Source: Candidatus Krumholzibacteriia bacterium (lineage in GTDB: Bacteria > Krumholzibacteriota > Krumholzibacteriia > LZORAL124-64-63). From it: a stretch of DNA of 13,520 nt. The translations under genes were made by a program, and so were the position numbers. Below, piece after piece: positions 1-7,145 of the stretch. The stretch's first letter is position 1. Every line of letters begins with the position of its first letter. The stretch lies in assembly GCA_016744275.1 (NCBI GenBank), contig JADGEP010000045.1, positions 1,134-14,653 on the forward strand, in the 5' to 3' direction. The notes beneath the pieces are model-generated. The model saw only the letters and a list, made by a program, of their open reading frames with translations, did no database searches and was not told the DNA's origin.

Positions 1-2
1 CT

Positions 3-572
3 TCATATATTTATAATTCTGAGATTAGGGCCAGGTGTGATTCTGGATTGATCACCGATGTGGGATACGGACAGGGACTCAATTATGAAATGATGGTGGC
101 ATTGGAACCTGATGTTGTTTTTCTTTATGGTGTGGAAGGAAATGTGACCACCACGGCAGGAAAAACCACCCTCATGGTGGCCCTGGATGCGGTGTCGACT
201 GCGGTGGAATTTGAATTGGGCGCGGAGATTCTGCGGGTCGAGCTGGATCCTGAACACATGGTGCTTTGGCATGGCGCCGGCAATGCGGCCAAAAGCTCGG
301 GATTGACCAGGGCGTTTCCCAATCCCTCGGCTGGCAACTATATCGTATTTCGCTATTGGTTGGAACAGGACGCACGGCCGCAGCTCAAAATTTACGACGT
401 GATGGGGCGGGAAGTGGCGTCGCGGGAGTTGGGCCGCAACGACCGGGGCTTGCACGAATGGGGTTGGGACGTGACCGGCGACGAGGGCCGCCGGATCCCC
501 AGCGGAATCTATTGGGCGGCCCTGTACGTCAATGGCGAGCGATCGGTGGCAAAGTTCTCGGTGGTGCGTTGA
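3..572 (+). CDS. C-terminal part of secreted protein with FlgD-Ig-like sorting domain (5' partial, probably chimeric)
   Basis: The frame is open from the left edge, so the gene is 5'-truncated; the TTG at 48 is only the first internal start-like codon. It ends at TGA 570-572. The last ~85 residues form a FlgD-Ig-like / secretion-tail domain: an AFPNPSAGN start, the strand motif LKIYDVMGREV, then GWDVTGDEGR, IPSGIYWA and a final KFSVVR. Such tails anchor or sort exported enzymes in FCB-type bacteria. The segment before it (VEFELGAEILRVELDPEHMV) resembles the end of M1-family metallopeptidases, recalled from family patterns, so a secreted peptidase is possible. The first ~45 residues (ITDVGYGQGLNYEMMVALEP, then DVVFLYGV) instead look like a BtuF/FepB-type metal-chelate binding protein and are encoded by AT-richer DNA. 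The tail is a confident call; the parent protein is not. It is convergent with cheX, 15 bases away. Confidence 0.7.
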   Translation, partial: SYIYNSEIRARCDSGLITDVGYGQGLNYEMMVALEPDVVFLYGVEGNVTTTAGKTTLMVALDAVSTAVEFELGAEILRVELDPEHMVLWHGAGNAAKSSGLTRAFPNPSAGNYIVFRYWLEQDARPQLKIYDVMGREVASRELGRNDRGLHEWGWDVTGDEGRRIPSGIYWAALYVNGERSVAKFSVVR

Positions 573-587
573 CCAACGGCCCGCGGG

Positions 588-1061
588 CTATTGGCCCTCG
601 CTCCACGTTGTGAGGAATACTTCGCCTTCCAACTCATAGGGGAATGGCGTCGCGTTTTCCCATTCCTTGCCGCCTTCGATGTCGGAAATCACCCGGCACT
701 CGGGCAGTCCCAGTTCGAATGCATCCAGGTTCGGCAAAAGGTTGGTGAGCAACGAACCGCCCAGCATGTTGGCCAATTCACTCAACACATCCATGACTTC
801 AAACTCGTCTTCTTCCATGGTAAAATCGCGCATCATCATGGATCCGGCCAGTTTCAGGGCCATACTCTGGGGCATTACCAAACCGACCATGGCGGGATAC
901 GGCTTGTAGATGGGCAGGCGGGTGAAGAACACCGCTTCATCAGGGGCGTACTCGACCGGTTCGCTGAGAGGCAAGGCTTCCAAAAAGGCCATGTTCTCAA
1001 TGACCTCGCTGATGGCCTGCTGCATGGCTGTGGCGACTTCTGCGACGGTGATGGTTGTCAT
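588..1061 (-). CDS. cheX: CheX-like CheY-phosphate phosphatase
   Basis: This 157-residue protein matches the CheX family, which dephosphorylates CheY-P to end the signal. The CheC/CheX/FliY signature ExxN is visible at Glu95 and Asn98 in VLSELANMLGGSL, followed by TNLLPNLDAFELGLP, which is typical of CheX. Only one such motif is present, as in CheX and unlike two-site CheC. It is the last gene of the operon. Its ATG (1061-1059) overlaps the cheY stop by one base (TGATG), which suggests translational coupling. Being next to a stand-alone CheY fits a phosphatase acting on that regulator. It ends at TAG 590-588. Family assignment is good; activity on CheY-P is inferred from family and context. 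Confidence 0.8.
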   Translation of the reverse strand: MTTITVAEVATAMQQAISEVIENMAFLEALPLSEPVEYAPDEAVFFTRLPIYKPYPAMVGLVMPQSMALKLAGSMMMRDFTMEEDEFEVMDVLSELANMLGGSLLTNLLPNLDAFELGLPECRVISDIEGGKEWENATPFPYELEGEVFLTTWSEGQ

Positions 1062-1441
1062 CAGGAATCCTTTCCAACGGCCAGAAGGTCGAGGCCTTCG
1101 CCGATGCTCATGGGGTTGACAGGTTTGCGCAGCACCACGCCGGCGCCCATTTCCAACAGTTCGTCCTTGCGGGCCTGGTTGCCGCTGCTGGTGATCACCA
1201 TGATGGGCATGCCGTGAAGCTTGGGGCTGCCGGCGATGCGGCGGATCAGTTCCCGGCCGTCCAGGACTGGCATGTTCAGGTCAGTGACCAACAAGTCGAC
1301 CGGCTCGGCCTTCAATTTTTCCAGGGCGACCTTGCCGTTTTCAGCTTCCATGAACTCCACTTCTTCTTCGATGGAGATTTCCAGGCATTGTTTGATGAAC
1401 ATGCGAGCGGTGCCCGAGTCATCTGCAATCATGATCTTCAT
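1061..1441 (-). CDS. cheY: CheY-like single-domain response regulator
   Basis: This 126-residue protein is a stand-alone receiver domain with no output domain. Visible receiver residues are the acidic pair Asp7-Asp8 (IADDS), the phospho-acceptor Asp54 (LLVTDLNMP), Thr84 (MVIT) and Lys106 (LRKPV). It should accept phosphate from CheA and act on a motor or other target. The ATG at 1441 shares an ATGA overlap with the upstream HDOD stop. An AGGAG ribosome-binding site lies eight bases before the start, inside the HDOD gene. The downstream gene is its probable phosphatase cheX. Receiver identity is certain; naming it CheY rests on size and operon context. Confidence 0.85.
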   Translation of the reverse strand: MKIMIADDSGTARMFIKQCLEISIEEEVEFMEAENGKVALEKLKAEPVDLLVTDLNMPVLDGRELIRRIAGSPKLHGMPIMVITSSGNQARKDELLEMGAGVVLRKPVNPMSIGEGLDLLAVGKDS

Positions 1442-2355
1442 TCTTCCGTCTCCTGATTATCTCCGAAGAGTGCTTCGGCAGTGGCTTTGAAGTCCACCTG
1501 CACGTCCAGCGCCAAGCCTTCCAGGCCGCTGGCACTGAGATCGACGTATTCGAGGTAGCCTGGGTCCAAATCGTATTGCATGTCATCCACGCCGGTGCCC
1601 ACACCGAACATCATGGCCAGCATGTCGGCCATGTGAACGACGTAGGCGATGGCTTTGAATTCTGGAGATGCCAAAGCGGGGAGGTGATGGTGCTCGATGG
1701 CGGCCGAGAGGGTGTCGGGCAGGCGCCAGCGCTGGGCCAGGGCTTGGCCGACTTCACAATGGTTGGTGCCGATGGCTTCGGTCTCTAGCTCCAGTTGGCT
1801 GGAGTCGACCAACTCAGAACGCAAGCGGGTCAGGTCGGCCGCAGAATCTGCGAGGTAGTCGGAAATGACGGCCTTGCCGATGTCGTGCAAGAGACCCGCA
1901 GTGAAGGCCACGCCCAACTCCACGCGGCCGTTGGTATGACGAGCCAGCTCGCGCGAGGCGATCGCCGTCCACAGGCAATGGCGCCCCAGGTCGCCCCGGT
2001 TGCCCTGATAGCCCGCCAGTTCTGAGTTGAACAGGTCGCCCGCCGAAGCGGCCAAAGCGATGCCCACCACTTTGGTTTCGCCGAGAAAAGCCACTGCGTC
2101 GACAACCGTTTTGACTTCCCGACGCACCCCGAGGGCGGCCGAGTTGACGGTCTTGAGCACGTTGGCGGTCAGGCCGGGATCGACTTCGATGATTTTGACC
2201 ACATCGGCGATTTCATATTCGGCCAAGCCAATCAGAGTTAGCAATTGCCCGGCGCCCGGCGAGAGCGGTTGCACAGTCTTGACCTTTTTCAGGATCACCT
2301 TGGCCAGCGCCTCGTGGGCTGCCGAGTCCTGTGATTTGAGGTTCGTATCGGTCAT
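1438..2355 (-). CDS. HDOD domain protein
   Basis: This 305-residue protein is an HDOD (HD-related output domain) protein with no fused receiver or GGDEF. The N-terminal helical part contains IIEVDPGLTANVLKTVNSAA, the usual HDOD pattern, followed by VVDAVAFLGETKVVGIALA. The HD core GLLHDIGKAVI is at about 155-164. Further candidate metal ligands are His199 (NHCEVG), His222-224 (EHHH), and His241 and Asp244 (HMADM). HDOD proteins act in signalling, often beside chemotaxis, cyclic-di-GMP or pilus systems; their biochemical activity is largely unknown. It lies between cheD (12-base gap) and cheY (4-base overlap), so it is co-expressed with the phosphorelay. ATG 2355 is supported by AGGAG nine bases upstream. 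The domain call is strong; the function is unknown. Confidence 0.85.
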   Translation of the reverse strand: MTDTNLKSQDSAAHEALAKVILKKVKTVQPLSPGAGQLLTLIGLAEYEIADVVKIIEVDPGLTANVLKTVNSAALGVRREVKTVVDAVAFLGETKVVGIALAASAGDLFNSELAGYQGNRGDLGRHCLWTAIASRELARHTNGRVELGVAFTAGLLHDIGKAVISDYLADSAADLTRLRSELVDSSQLELETEAIGTNHCEVGQALAQRWRLPDTLSAAIEHHHLPALASPEFKAIAYVVHMADMLAMMFGVGTGVDDMQYDLDPGYLEYVDLSASGLEGLALDVQVDFKATAEALFGDNQETEE

Positions 2356-2367
2356 CGGAGGCTGCTC

Positions 2368-2856
2368 CTAGATAGTGGTGACTTCGAGGCCGGGCGACGA
2401 GATCTGCACCTTGCCATTGTCGACTTGAATGGTAACGGTGCGGCTGATTGAACCGCCGACATCTTCGGCCACAGCGCCCATGCGTTGGCCCCACAGGCCT
2501 TTTTTGATGGCCAGGACATTGCGTTTGCCGATGTTGAAAGTATTGTTCTTGTCCATGACATTGGCGCCGCCGGTCAGTTTGACGACCACCTTGCGCAGAT
2601 TGGCCGCCGCGCCCGCCTTTTGCATCAGTTGCAAGAGGGCCGGCACACCGGTGTCCGCAAAATATCCAGGCAGTTTTCCCGCCCGTTCCGGATGCACCTT
2701 GGATTCGGGCAGTGCGATGTGCACCATACCGATGGAGCGGGTGGCCGGATCCAGGATCACAATGGCCACACAACTGCCCAGGGCATGTGTCTTGATGACA
2801 TCTCCCGGCTTGTTGACCATGCCCAGTTCACCGATGCCCAGAGTGACAGTGCTCAC
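2368..2856 (-). CDS. cheD: Chemoreceptor glutamine deamidase CheD
   Basis: This 162-residue protein matches CheD, which deamidates specific glutamines on chemoreceptors and in Bacillus-type systems interacts with the CheC phosphatase family. The catalytic Cys and His are visible: Cys29 in HALGSCVAI and His46 in GMVHIALPES. The family motif KLTGGANV is present at about 93-100, followed by FNIGKRNV. Translation starts at GTG 2856-2854, which overlaps the cheB stop as GTGA, so it is probably coupled to cheB. It ends at TAG 2370-2368. Its presence implies receptor methylation and deamidation control, although no receptor gene is in this window. Confidence 0.92.
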   Translation of the reverse strand: MSTVTLGIGELGMVNKPGDVIKTHALGSCVAIVILDPATRSIGMVHIALPESKVHPERAGKLPGYFADTGVPALLQLMQKAGAAANLRKVVVKLTGGANVMDKNNTFNIGKRNVLAIKKGLWGQRMGAVAEDVGGSISRTVTIQVDNGKVQISSPGLEVTTI

Positions 2857-3914
2857 ACTTTTGCCTCTTTCCTATTCAGCAGGCTCAGGGATTTGTTCGC
2901 GATTTCCTTCAGGGGAACCAGCTTTTGGGCCGCGCCAATGCCCCACGCAACCTTGGGCATGCCAAATACGACGCACGATTGCTCGTCCTGGGCCATGGTG
3001 GGGGCACCGGCCTGGCGCATGGCCAGCAGACCATTGGCGCCGTCGCCGCCCATGCCGGTCAAAATCACGCCGACGGCATCAGGGCCGTAGGCGGTGGCCG
3101 CCGAGGTCATCAGCGGCTCTACTGAGGGGCAGTGTCCGTTGACTTTTTCTCCAGCTTGCACACGGACCTTGAAGCCCTGGCCGGATCGCACCACCCGCAT
3201 GTGAAAACTGCCCGGGGCAATGAGCACCTGGCCGGGCAAGACCCGATCGCCATCGCACGCTTCCCGCACGGTCATAGCGGATTGCTCGTCGAGGCGCTCG
3301 GCGAACATCTTGGTGAACCCGGCGGGCATGTGTTGGACTATCAATACTGCGGGGCTATCAGCCGGCAAGGCCGAGACCACTGTGCGCAAGGCTTCGGTGC
3401 CGCCGGTCGAAGCGCCAATGATCAGGGCTCGATCGGAGCTGCCGGTTTGGCCGCCGGCGCGCGAACCTGGAGCGGTGGACTGCTTTTGGCCGGGCAGTGT
3501 ATGACGGTGCACCTGGGCCCTGGCGGCGATGCGCACCTTGCCCTGCAAGTCCAGAATCATGTGTTGCAAACCCTGAGGGTCACCGCTGTGGGGTTTGGCG
3601 ACAAAGTCGACTGCGCCGGCTTCCAGTGCTTCGAGGGTGACCTTCTGGCCACGCTCGGTCAGGGCACTGACCATGATGGTGGGGATGGGAATGCGGGCCA
3701 TCATCTGGCGCAGAAACTCGACCCCATTCATGCGGGGCATTTCCACATCGAGGGTCACCACATCGGGGCGCAACTTGACGATCTGGTCGCGCGCGTTGAA
3801 GGCGTCGGTGGCCGTGCCGACCACCTGAATGTCTGGCGCGGCATTCAAGCCCTGGGAGAGGATTTCCCGAACCAGGGCAGAGTCGTCGACAATCAGAACC
3901 CGGATATCAGGCAT
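2853..3914 (-). CDS. cheB: Chemotaxis response regulator protein-glutamate methylesterase CheB
   Basis: This 353-residue protein has the two-domain CheB architecture. The N-terminal receiver has Asp10-Asp11, phospho-acceptor Asp56 (VVTLDVEMPRMNG) and Lys107 (VAKP). After a linker at about 125-162 comes the methylesterase domain with triad Ser169 (IIGASTGGTEA), His195 (VQHMP) and Asp291 (TGMGGDGANG). It removes methyl groups from chemoreceptors once phosphorylated by CheA. The chosen ATG at 3914 overlaps the end of cheW by eight bases and has AGGA five bases upstream. The frame stays open further upstream, but that sequence lies within cheW and is a shadow. All catalytic residues are intact. 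Confidence 0.95.
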   Translation of the reverse strand: MPDIRVLIVDDSALVREILSQGLNAAPDIQVVGTATDAFNARDQIVKLRPDVVTLDVEMPRMNGVEFLRQMMARIPIPTIMVSALTERGQKVTLEALEAGAVDFVAKPHSGDPQGLQHMILDLQGKVRIAARAQVHRHTLPGQKQSTAPGSRAGGQTGSSDRALIIGASTGGTEALRTVVSALPADSPAVLIVQHMPAGFTKMFAERLDEQSAMTVREACDGDRVLPGQVLIAPGSFHMRVVRSGQGFKVRVQAGEKVNGHCPSVEPLMTSAATAYGPDAVGVILTGMGGDGANGLLAMRQAGAPTMAQDEQSCVVFGMPKVAWGIGAAQKLVPLKEIANKSLSLLNRKEAKV

Positions 3915-4416
3915 TCTTTTCCTGTTTCTCGAAGAGCAATTTGTTGGTGTCCAGCAGGATGGTGACGTGTTCTTCGTGTTTGCCCATGCCGCTGATGTAT
4001 TCGCTGCCCAGTTTGCGTTCGCCGCCCGACGGTGGAGCCGAAATGGTGCCTTCGGGGAATGAACCAACTTCGTTGACCCGGTCAACGACCAGGCCCACGG
4101 TGGCGCCTTCAACGGTGACGACGACCACGCAGGTGCGGGGGTCATATTCGCGGGGCTCCATGCCGAAGCGTGTGCGCACATCGATCACTGGAATGACCGT
4201 GCCACGCAGGTTGATCATGCCCTTGACGTAGTCTGGCACATCCGGCACCTCGGTGATCGTATGCAGGCCGACGATTTCGTTGACGTCGAGAATCTCCACG
4301 CCAAAATCCTGTCCACCAATGCGGAAAGTCATGTACAGGTCTTTGTGGGCATCGTCGAAGTCGGCGTCGACCAGTTCGTGGTCGAGGTCTTCCTGGTCTT
4401 TGGTCAAAGTCGTCAC
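3907..4416 (-). CDS. cheW: Chemotaxis coupling protein CheW
   Basis: This 169-residue protein is a CheW scaffold that links CheA to chemoreceptors. The SH3-like CheW fold is shown by FRIGGQDFGVEILDVNEIVG, then EVPDVPDYVKGMINLRGTVI, PVIDVRTRFGM and GLVVDRVNEV. An acidic N-terminal extension of about 25 residues precedes the fold. Translation starts at GTG 4416-4414, supported by a strong GGAGG about five bases upstream. It lies 41 bases downstream of cheA and overlaps cheB by eight bases. It has no fused receiver, so it is a plain CheW rather than CheV. Confidence 0.95.
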   Translation of the reverse strand: MTTLTKDQEDLDHELVDADFDDAHKDLYMTFRIGGQDFGVEILDVNEIVGLHTITEVPDVPDYVKGMINLRGTVIPVIDVRTRFGMEPREYDPRTCVVVVTVEGATVGLVVDRVNEVGSFPEGTISAPPSGGERKLGSEYISGMGKHEEHVTILLDTNKLLFEKQEKNA

Positions 4417-4457
4417 GTTTTCCTCCGCTCAAGTCGAGCCATGGGTCATTTTTGAGT

Positions 4458-6791
4458 TCAAACGGTGGCCATCGGCGAGGTCGCCGTATTGGCCAGGATT
4501 GTCGCCACGTCGAGAATCAGGCTGATGCTGCCGTCGCCGAGAATGGTGCAACCACTGACACCGTGGGGTTGTCCGACATAGGTGGACAGGCCCTTGACGA
4601 CCGTTTGTTGCTGGCCCAGGATTTCGTCGGCAAAAAGGGCGGCGGTGGTGCCGTCGTTTTCGACGATGACCACGATGCCGTCCACCAGGTCCTGGCAATC
4701 GCTGGGCACGTTGTACAGTTGGTGCATGCGGACCACGGGAATCAGTTCATCGCGCAGTTTGACGACTTCGGTATTGTCCGGAGTCAGGGTGATCTGGCTG
4801 GCCACGGGCCGGAAGGCCTCACGAATCGACAACATGGGGATGTTGTAGGTGCTGCGCCCCACCCGTACCAGCATGCCTTCGATGATGGCCATGGTCAGCG
4901 GAATGCGCATGATGAAGCTGGAGCCCTTGCCCAGGGTGCTCTTGATATCAACCTTGCCGTTGATCTTCTCGATGTTCTTTTTGACAACGTCCATGCCCAC
5001 ACCCCGGCCACTGATTTCAGTGACGGTGGCGGCGGTGGAGAAGCCCGGTTCGAAGACGAGCTTGAAGACATCTTCGTCGCGCATGTCGGCACCGTCGCCC
5101 TCGACCAGGCCTTTGCTGATGGCCTTGGCCAGGATGACATCACGGGGCATGCCGGCGCCGTCGTCGCTGACGATGATCCAGACTTCGCCACTTTCGTGAC
5201 GGGCCTCGATGGTGACCACGCCGGATTCCGGTTTGCCGTTTTCGAGACGGACATCCGGCTTCTCCAGGCCGTGATCGATGGCGTTGCGCACAATGTGCAC
5301 CAGGGGGTCACTGATTTTTTCAATGACCGTCTTGTCGACTTCGGTTTCTTCGCCGTGCAGTTTCAATTCGACCTTTTTACCGGCCTTCAGGGCCGTGTCG
5401 TGCACCAGGCGCACCATTTTCTTGAAGGTTCCGCTCAATGGCACCATGCGAACGGACATGGCCACATCCTGCAAATCGGTGGTGATCCGCCGCAAGTGAT
5501 GGCTGGCCTTTTCCAGATTCTCGAATTCCTGGCCGTCGAGATCGGGGTTGCGGGTCACCATGGTTTCGGCGATCACCAGCTCGCCCACCAGATTCATCAG
5601 GGTGTCAAGTTTGGTCAGATCGACCCGGATGCTGCCGCTGGGTTTGGACTTTACCGTCTCCGATTTGCGTGCCATGTCGGCCTTTCTGGGGTCGGTGGCT
5701 TTAGCGGCCGCCGCTGGTTGGGCTTGGGGCTTGGCGGCCGGTTTGGCAACCGGCTTGGCAGCTGCTGCCACATCTTCGGTCTTGGCGGCGGGCTTGGCGG
5801 CCGCCTTTTTATTTTTCATGCCGCCCAGGGGAATGAACCCCTTGCGTGGCGCCGTGTCTTCGACTGCCGCGGGGGCTTCTTTGGCGGGCGCATCCTGGGC
5901 AACCAACAGTTCGAGACTGGCTTTGAGGCCAGCCAATTCGGGGATGTCGCCGTTGCCACCGGCGCCAATATCACCAACAGCCTTGCGGGTCATGTCGACG
6001 ACGGTCAGGAATACGGCCATGGAGTCTTCATCAGCGGCAATGGCGCCATCGACGACTTTTTCGAGAACGGTTTCGATGTGATGGGTGAGATCTTCGAGGT
6101 GCTGAAAGCCCATGAAGCCCGAGTTGCCCTTGAAGCTGTGCAGGGCGCGCAAAGCTTCGGACAGATCAACATCTTCGTTTTCGTCGGACAGCACCTGCAA
6201 CAGGTTCTGTTCCGCGGAATCCAGCAATTCTTCCGCCTCTTCCATGAACCGTTCGCTCATTTCCGGAGTGATGGTGATGGTGGGGAATTCGATTGCCTGG
6301 TCGTCGGCTGGAGCCTCGGCGCTGGCTTCGGTTGCAATGGTTTCGGTTGCAGTGGCTTCGGCCGCGGCGCCGCCCTCGGCTTTGGCCTCGATGGACACCT
6401 GTAGGGCTTCCACCTGAGTGGTCACTTCATCGGCGAAAGTGTCGTCGCGACCGGAGTCCGCCAAATCGTCCATAACTTTACGCAGCAGATCGATTGTCTG
6501 CAGCAGCAGGCTGATATCCGGGCCCTCCAACAGGGCTTCTTCCTTGCGAAAAATGTCGAGCAGGTTCTCGGCGCGGTGGGTGAGAGCCACAATTTGGTCC
6601 AACTCGAGAAAGCCGGCGCTGCCCTTCATGGAATGGAACAACCGGAAGATGCTATTTACCATTTCCAGGTCCACATTGCCCGCATCGTCCTGGGTAGTTT
6701 CCAACTCCACCAACTGGGGCTCGACGTCGTCTATCATTTCGAGGCCTTCTTCGACGAATGCCCCAAAAATTTCGAGATCCATGTCGTTCAT
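4458..6791 (-). CDS. cheA: Chemotaxis sensor histidine kinase CheA with two Hpt domains
   Basis: This 777-residue protein is the central kinase, phosphorylating CheY and CheB. The order is Hpt1 (about 5-105, His53 in RLFHSMKGSAGFL), Hpt2 (about 175-275, His218 in ALHSFKGNSGFM), a long Ala/Lys/Pro-rich linker (about 300-380), the dimerisation helices (LDTLMNLVGELVIAETM), the ATPase (N box with Asn503 in HIVRNAIDHG; G boxes DDGAGMP and GRGVGMDVV), and a CheW-like regulatory domain to the end. The dual Hpt is unusual. I cannot identify a separate P2 CheY-binding domain. The ATG at 6791 was chosen because GAGGAG lies ten bases upstream; the ATG six codons further upstream lacks such a site. It is the first gene of the operon. 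Confidence 0.95.
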   Translation of the reverse strand: MNDMDLEIFGAFVEEGLEMIDDVEPQLVELETTQDDAGNVDLEMVNSIFRLFHSMKGSAGFLELDQIVALTHRAENLLDIFRKEEALLEGPDISLLLQTIDLLRKVMDDLADSGRDDTFADEVTTQVEALQVSIEAKAEGGAAAEATATETIATEASAEAPADDQAIEFPTITITPEMSERFMEEAEELLDSAEQNLLQVLSDENEDVDLSEALRALHSFKGNSGFMGFQHLEDLTHHIETVLEKVVDGAIAADEDSMAVFLTVVDMTRKAVGDIGAGGNGDIPELAGLKASLELLVAQDAPAKEAPAAVEDTAPRKGFIPLGGMKNKKAAAKPAAKTEDVAAAAKPVAKPAAKPQAQPAAAAKATDPRKADMARKSETVKSKPSGSIRVDLTKLDTLMNLVGELVIAETMVTRNPDLDGQEFENLEKASHHLRRITTDLQDVAMSVRMVPLSGTFKKMVRLVHDTALKAGKKVELKLHGEETEVDKTVIEKISDPLVHIVRNAIDHGLEKPDVRLENGKPESGVVTIEARHESGEVWIIVSDDGAGMPRDVILAKAISKGLVEGDGADMRDEDVFKLVFEPGFSTAATVTEISGRGVGMDVVKKNIEKINGKVDIKSTLGKGSSFIMRIPLTMAIIEGMLVRVGRSTYNIPMLSIREAFRPVASQITLTPDNTEVVKLRDELIPVVRMHQLYNVPSDCQDLVDGIVVIVENDGTTAALFADEILGQQQTVVKGLSTYVGQPHGVSGCTILGDGSISLILDVATILANTATSPMATV

Positions 6792-7145
6792 ATGACCCAG
6801 GCTCCTCATTGAGGTGTGAGCAACCGGGTGCTGACACCGGTCGCATTGGTATTACAGAAAAAACATCGGATATCTAAGGAGACCCTTAAGTGCGATTCTC
6901 AAAAGAGGGCTGAATATCAGGCCAGATGGGACCGTGAAAGGGGTGTTGGGGAAGGGTGTGACTGGTCGGTTGATGCCGTATTTGGACAGCCATATCGAGA
7001 TAACATATTGAAAATCAATTGTCTACGTGGCCGGCCATCTCAAAGTCCCGGCCATTGGGTGGGATGCCGGATGGCCGGGCCGGTCCCAATCGCATTCTTT
7101 CAAATTCCGGGCACCAGAATGCGCTGGAACCGGGTCCGGAGCCTG
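6792..7145. other. Intergenic region between gatD and cheA, probable che operon leader
   Basis: This 354-base gap lies between the gatD stop and the cheA start, both on the minus strand. I see no convincing gene on either strand. The gatD-proximal part (7021-7090) is GC-rich with inverted repeats, listed separately. Around 6995-7022 there is an AT-rich stretch with a small palindrome, ATTGA-AAA-TCAAT (7007-7019). This would suit a promoter or regulator site for the che operon, but no clear -35/-10 pair is evident on the minus strand. The cheA ribosome-binding site GAGGAG lies just before the start at 6791. Confidence 0.5.
7028..7090. repeat. GC-rich inverted repeats downstream of gatD
   Basis: A perfect nine-base inverted repeat pairs CCCGGCCAT (7047-7055) with ATGGCCGGG (7071-7079) across a 15-base loop. 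A competing six-base pairing joins ATTGGG (7054-7059) to CCCAAT (7085-7090) and shares bases with it. A ten-base palindrome TGGCCGGCCA sits at 7028-7037. The octamer CCGGCCAT thus occurs three times, once inverted. The position, 56-118 bases past the gatD stop, fits a transcript 3'-end structure. No T-tract follows, so it is not a standard intrinsic terminator. Confidence 0.5.

Noticed and set aside
579..588. GCCCGCGGGC palindrome between the first gene and cheX as a terminator
   Set aside because: It is self-complementary without a loop, and no T-tract follows on either strand.
4452..6404. Long plus-strand open frame (650 codons) opposite cheA
   Set aside because: It is exactly antisense to a well-supported cheA. 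Its product is low-complexity Gly/His/Asp-rich sequence typical of a shadow frame in GC-rich DNA.
6995..7022. Possible -35/-10 pair for the che operon on the minus strand (TAGACA or TTGATT with downstream AT-rich sequence)
   Set aside because: No -10 hexamer at proper spacing matches well. The AT-rich stretch is noted, but the promoter call is not supported.
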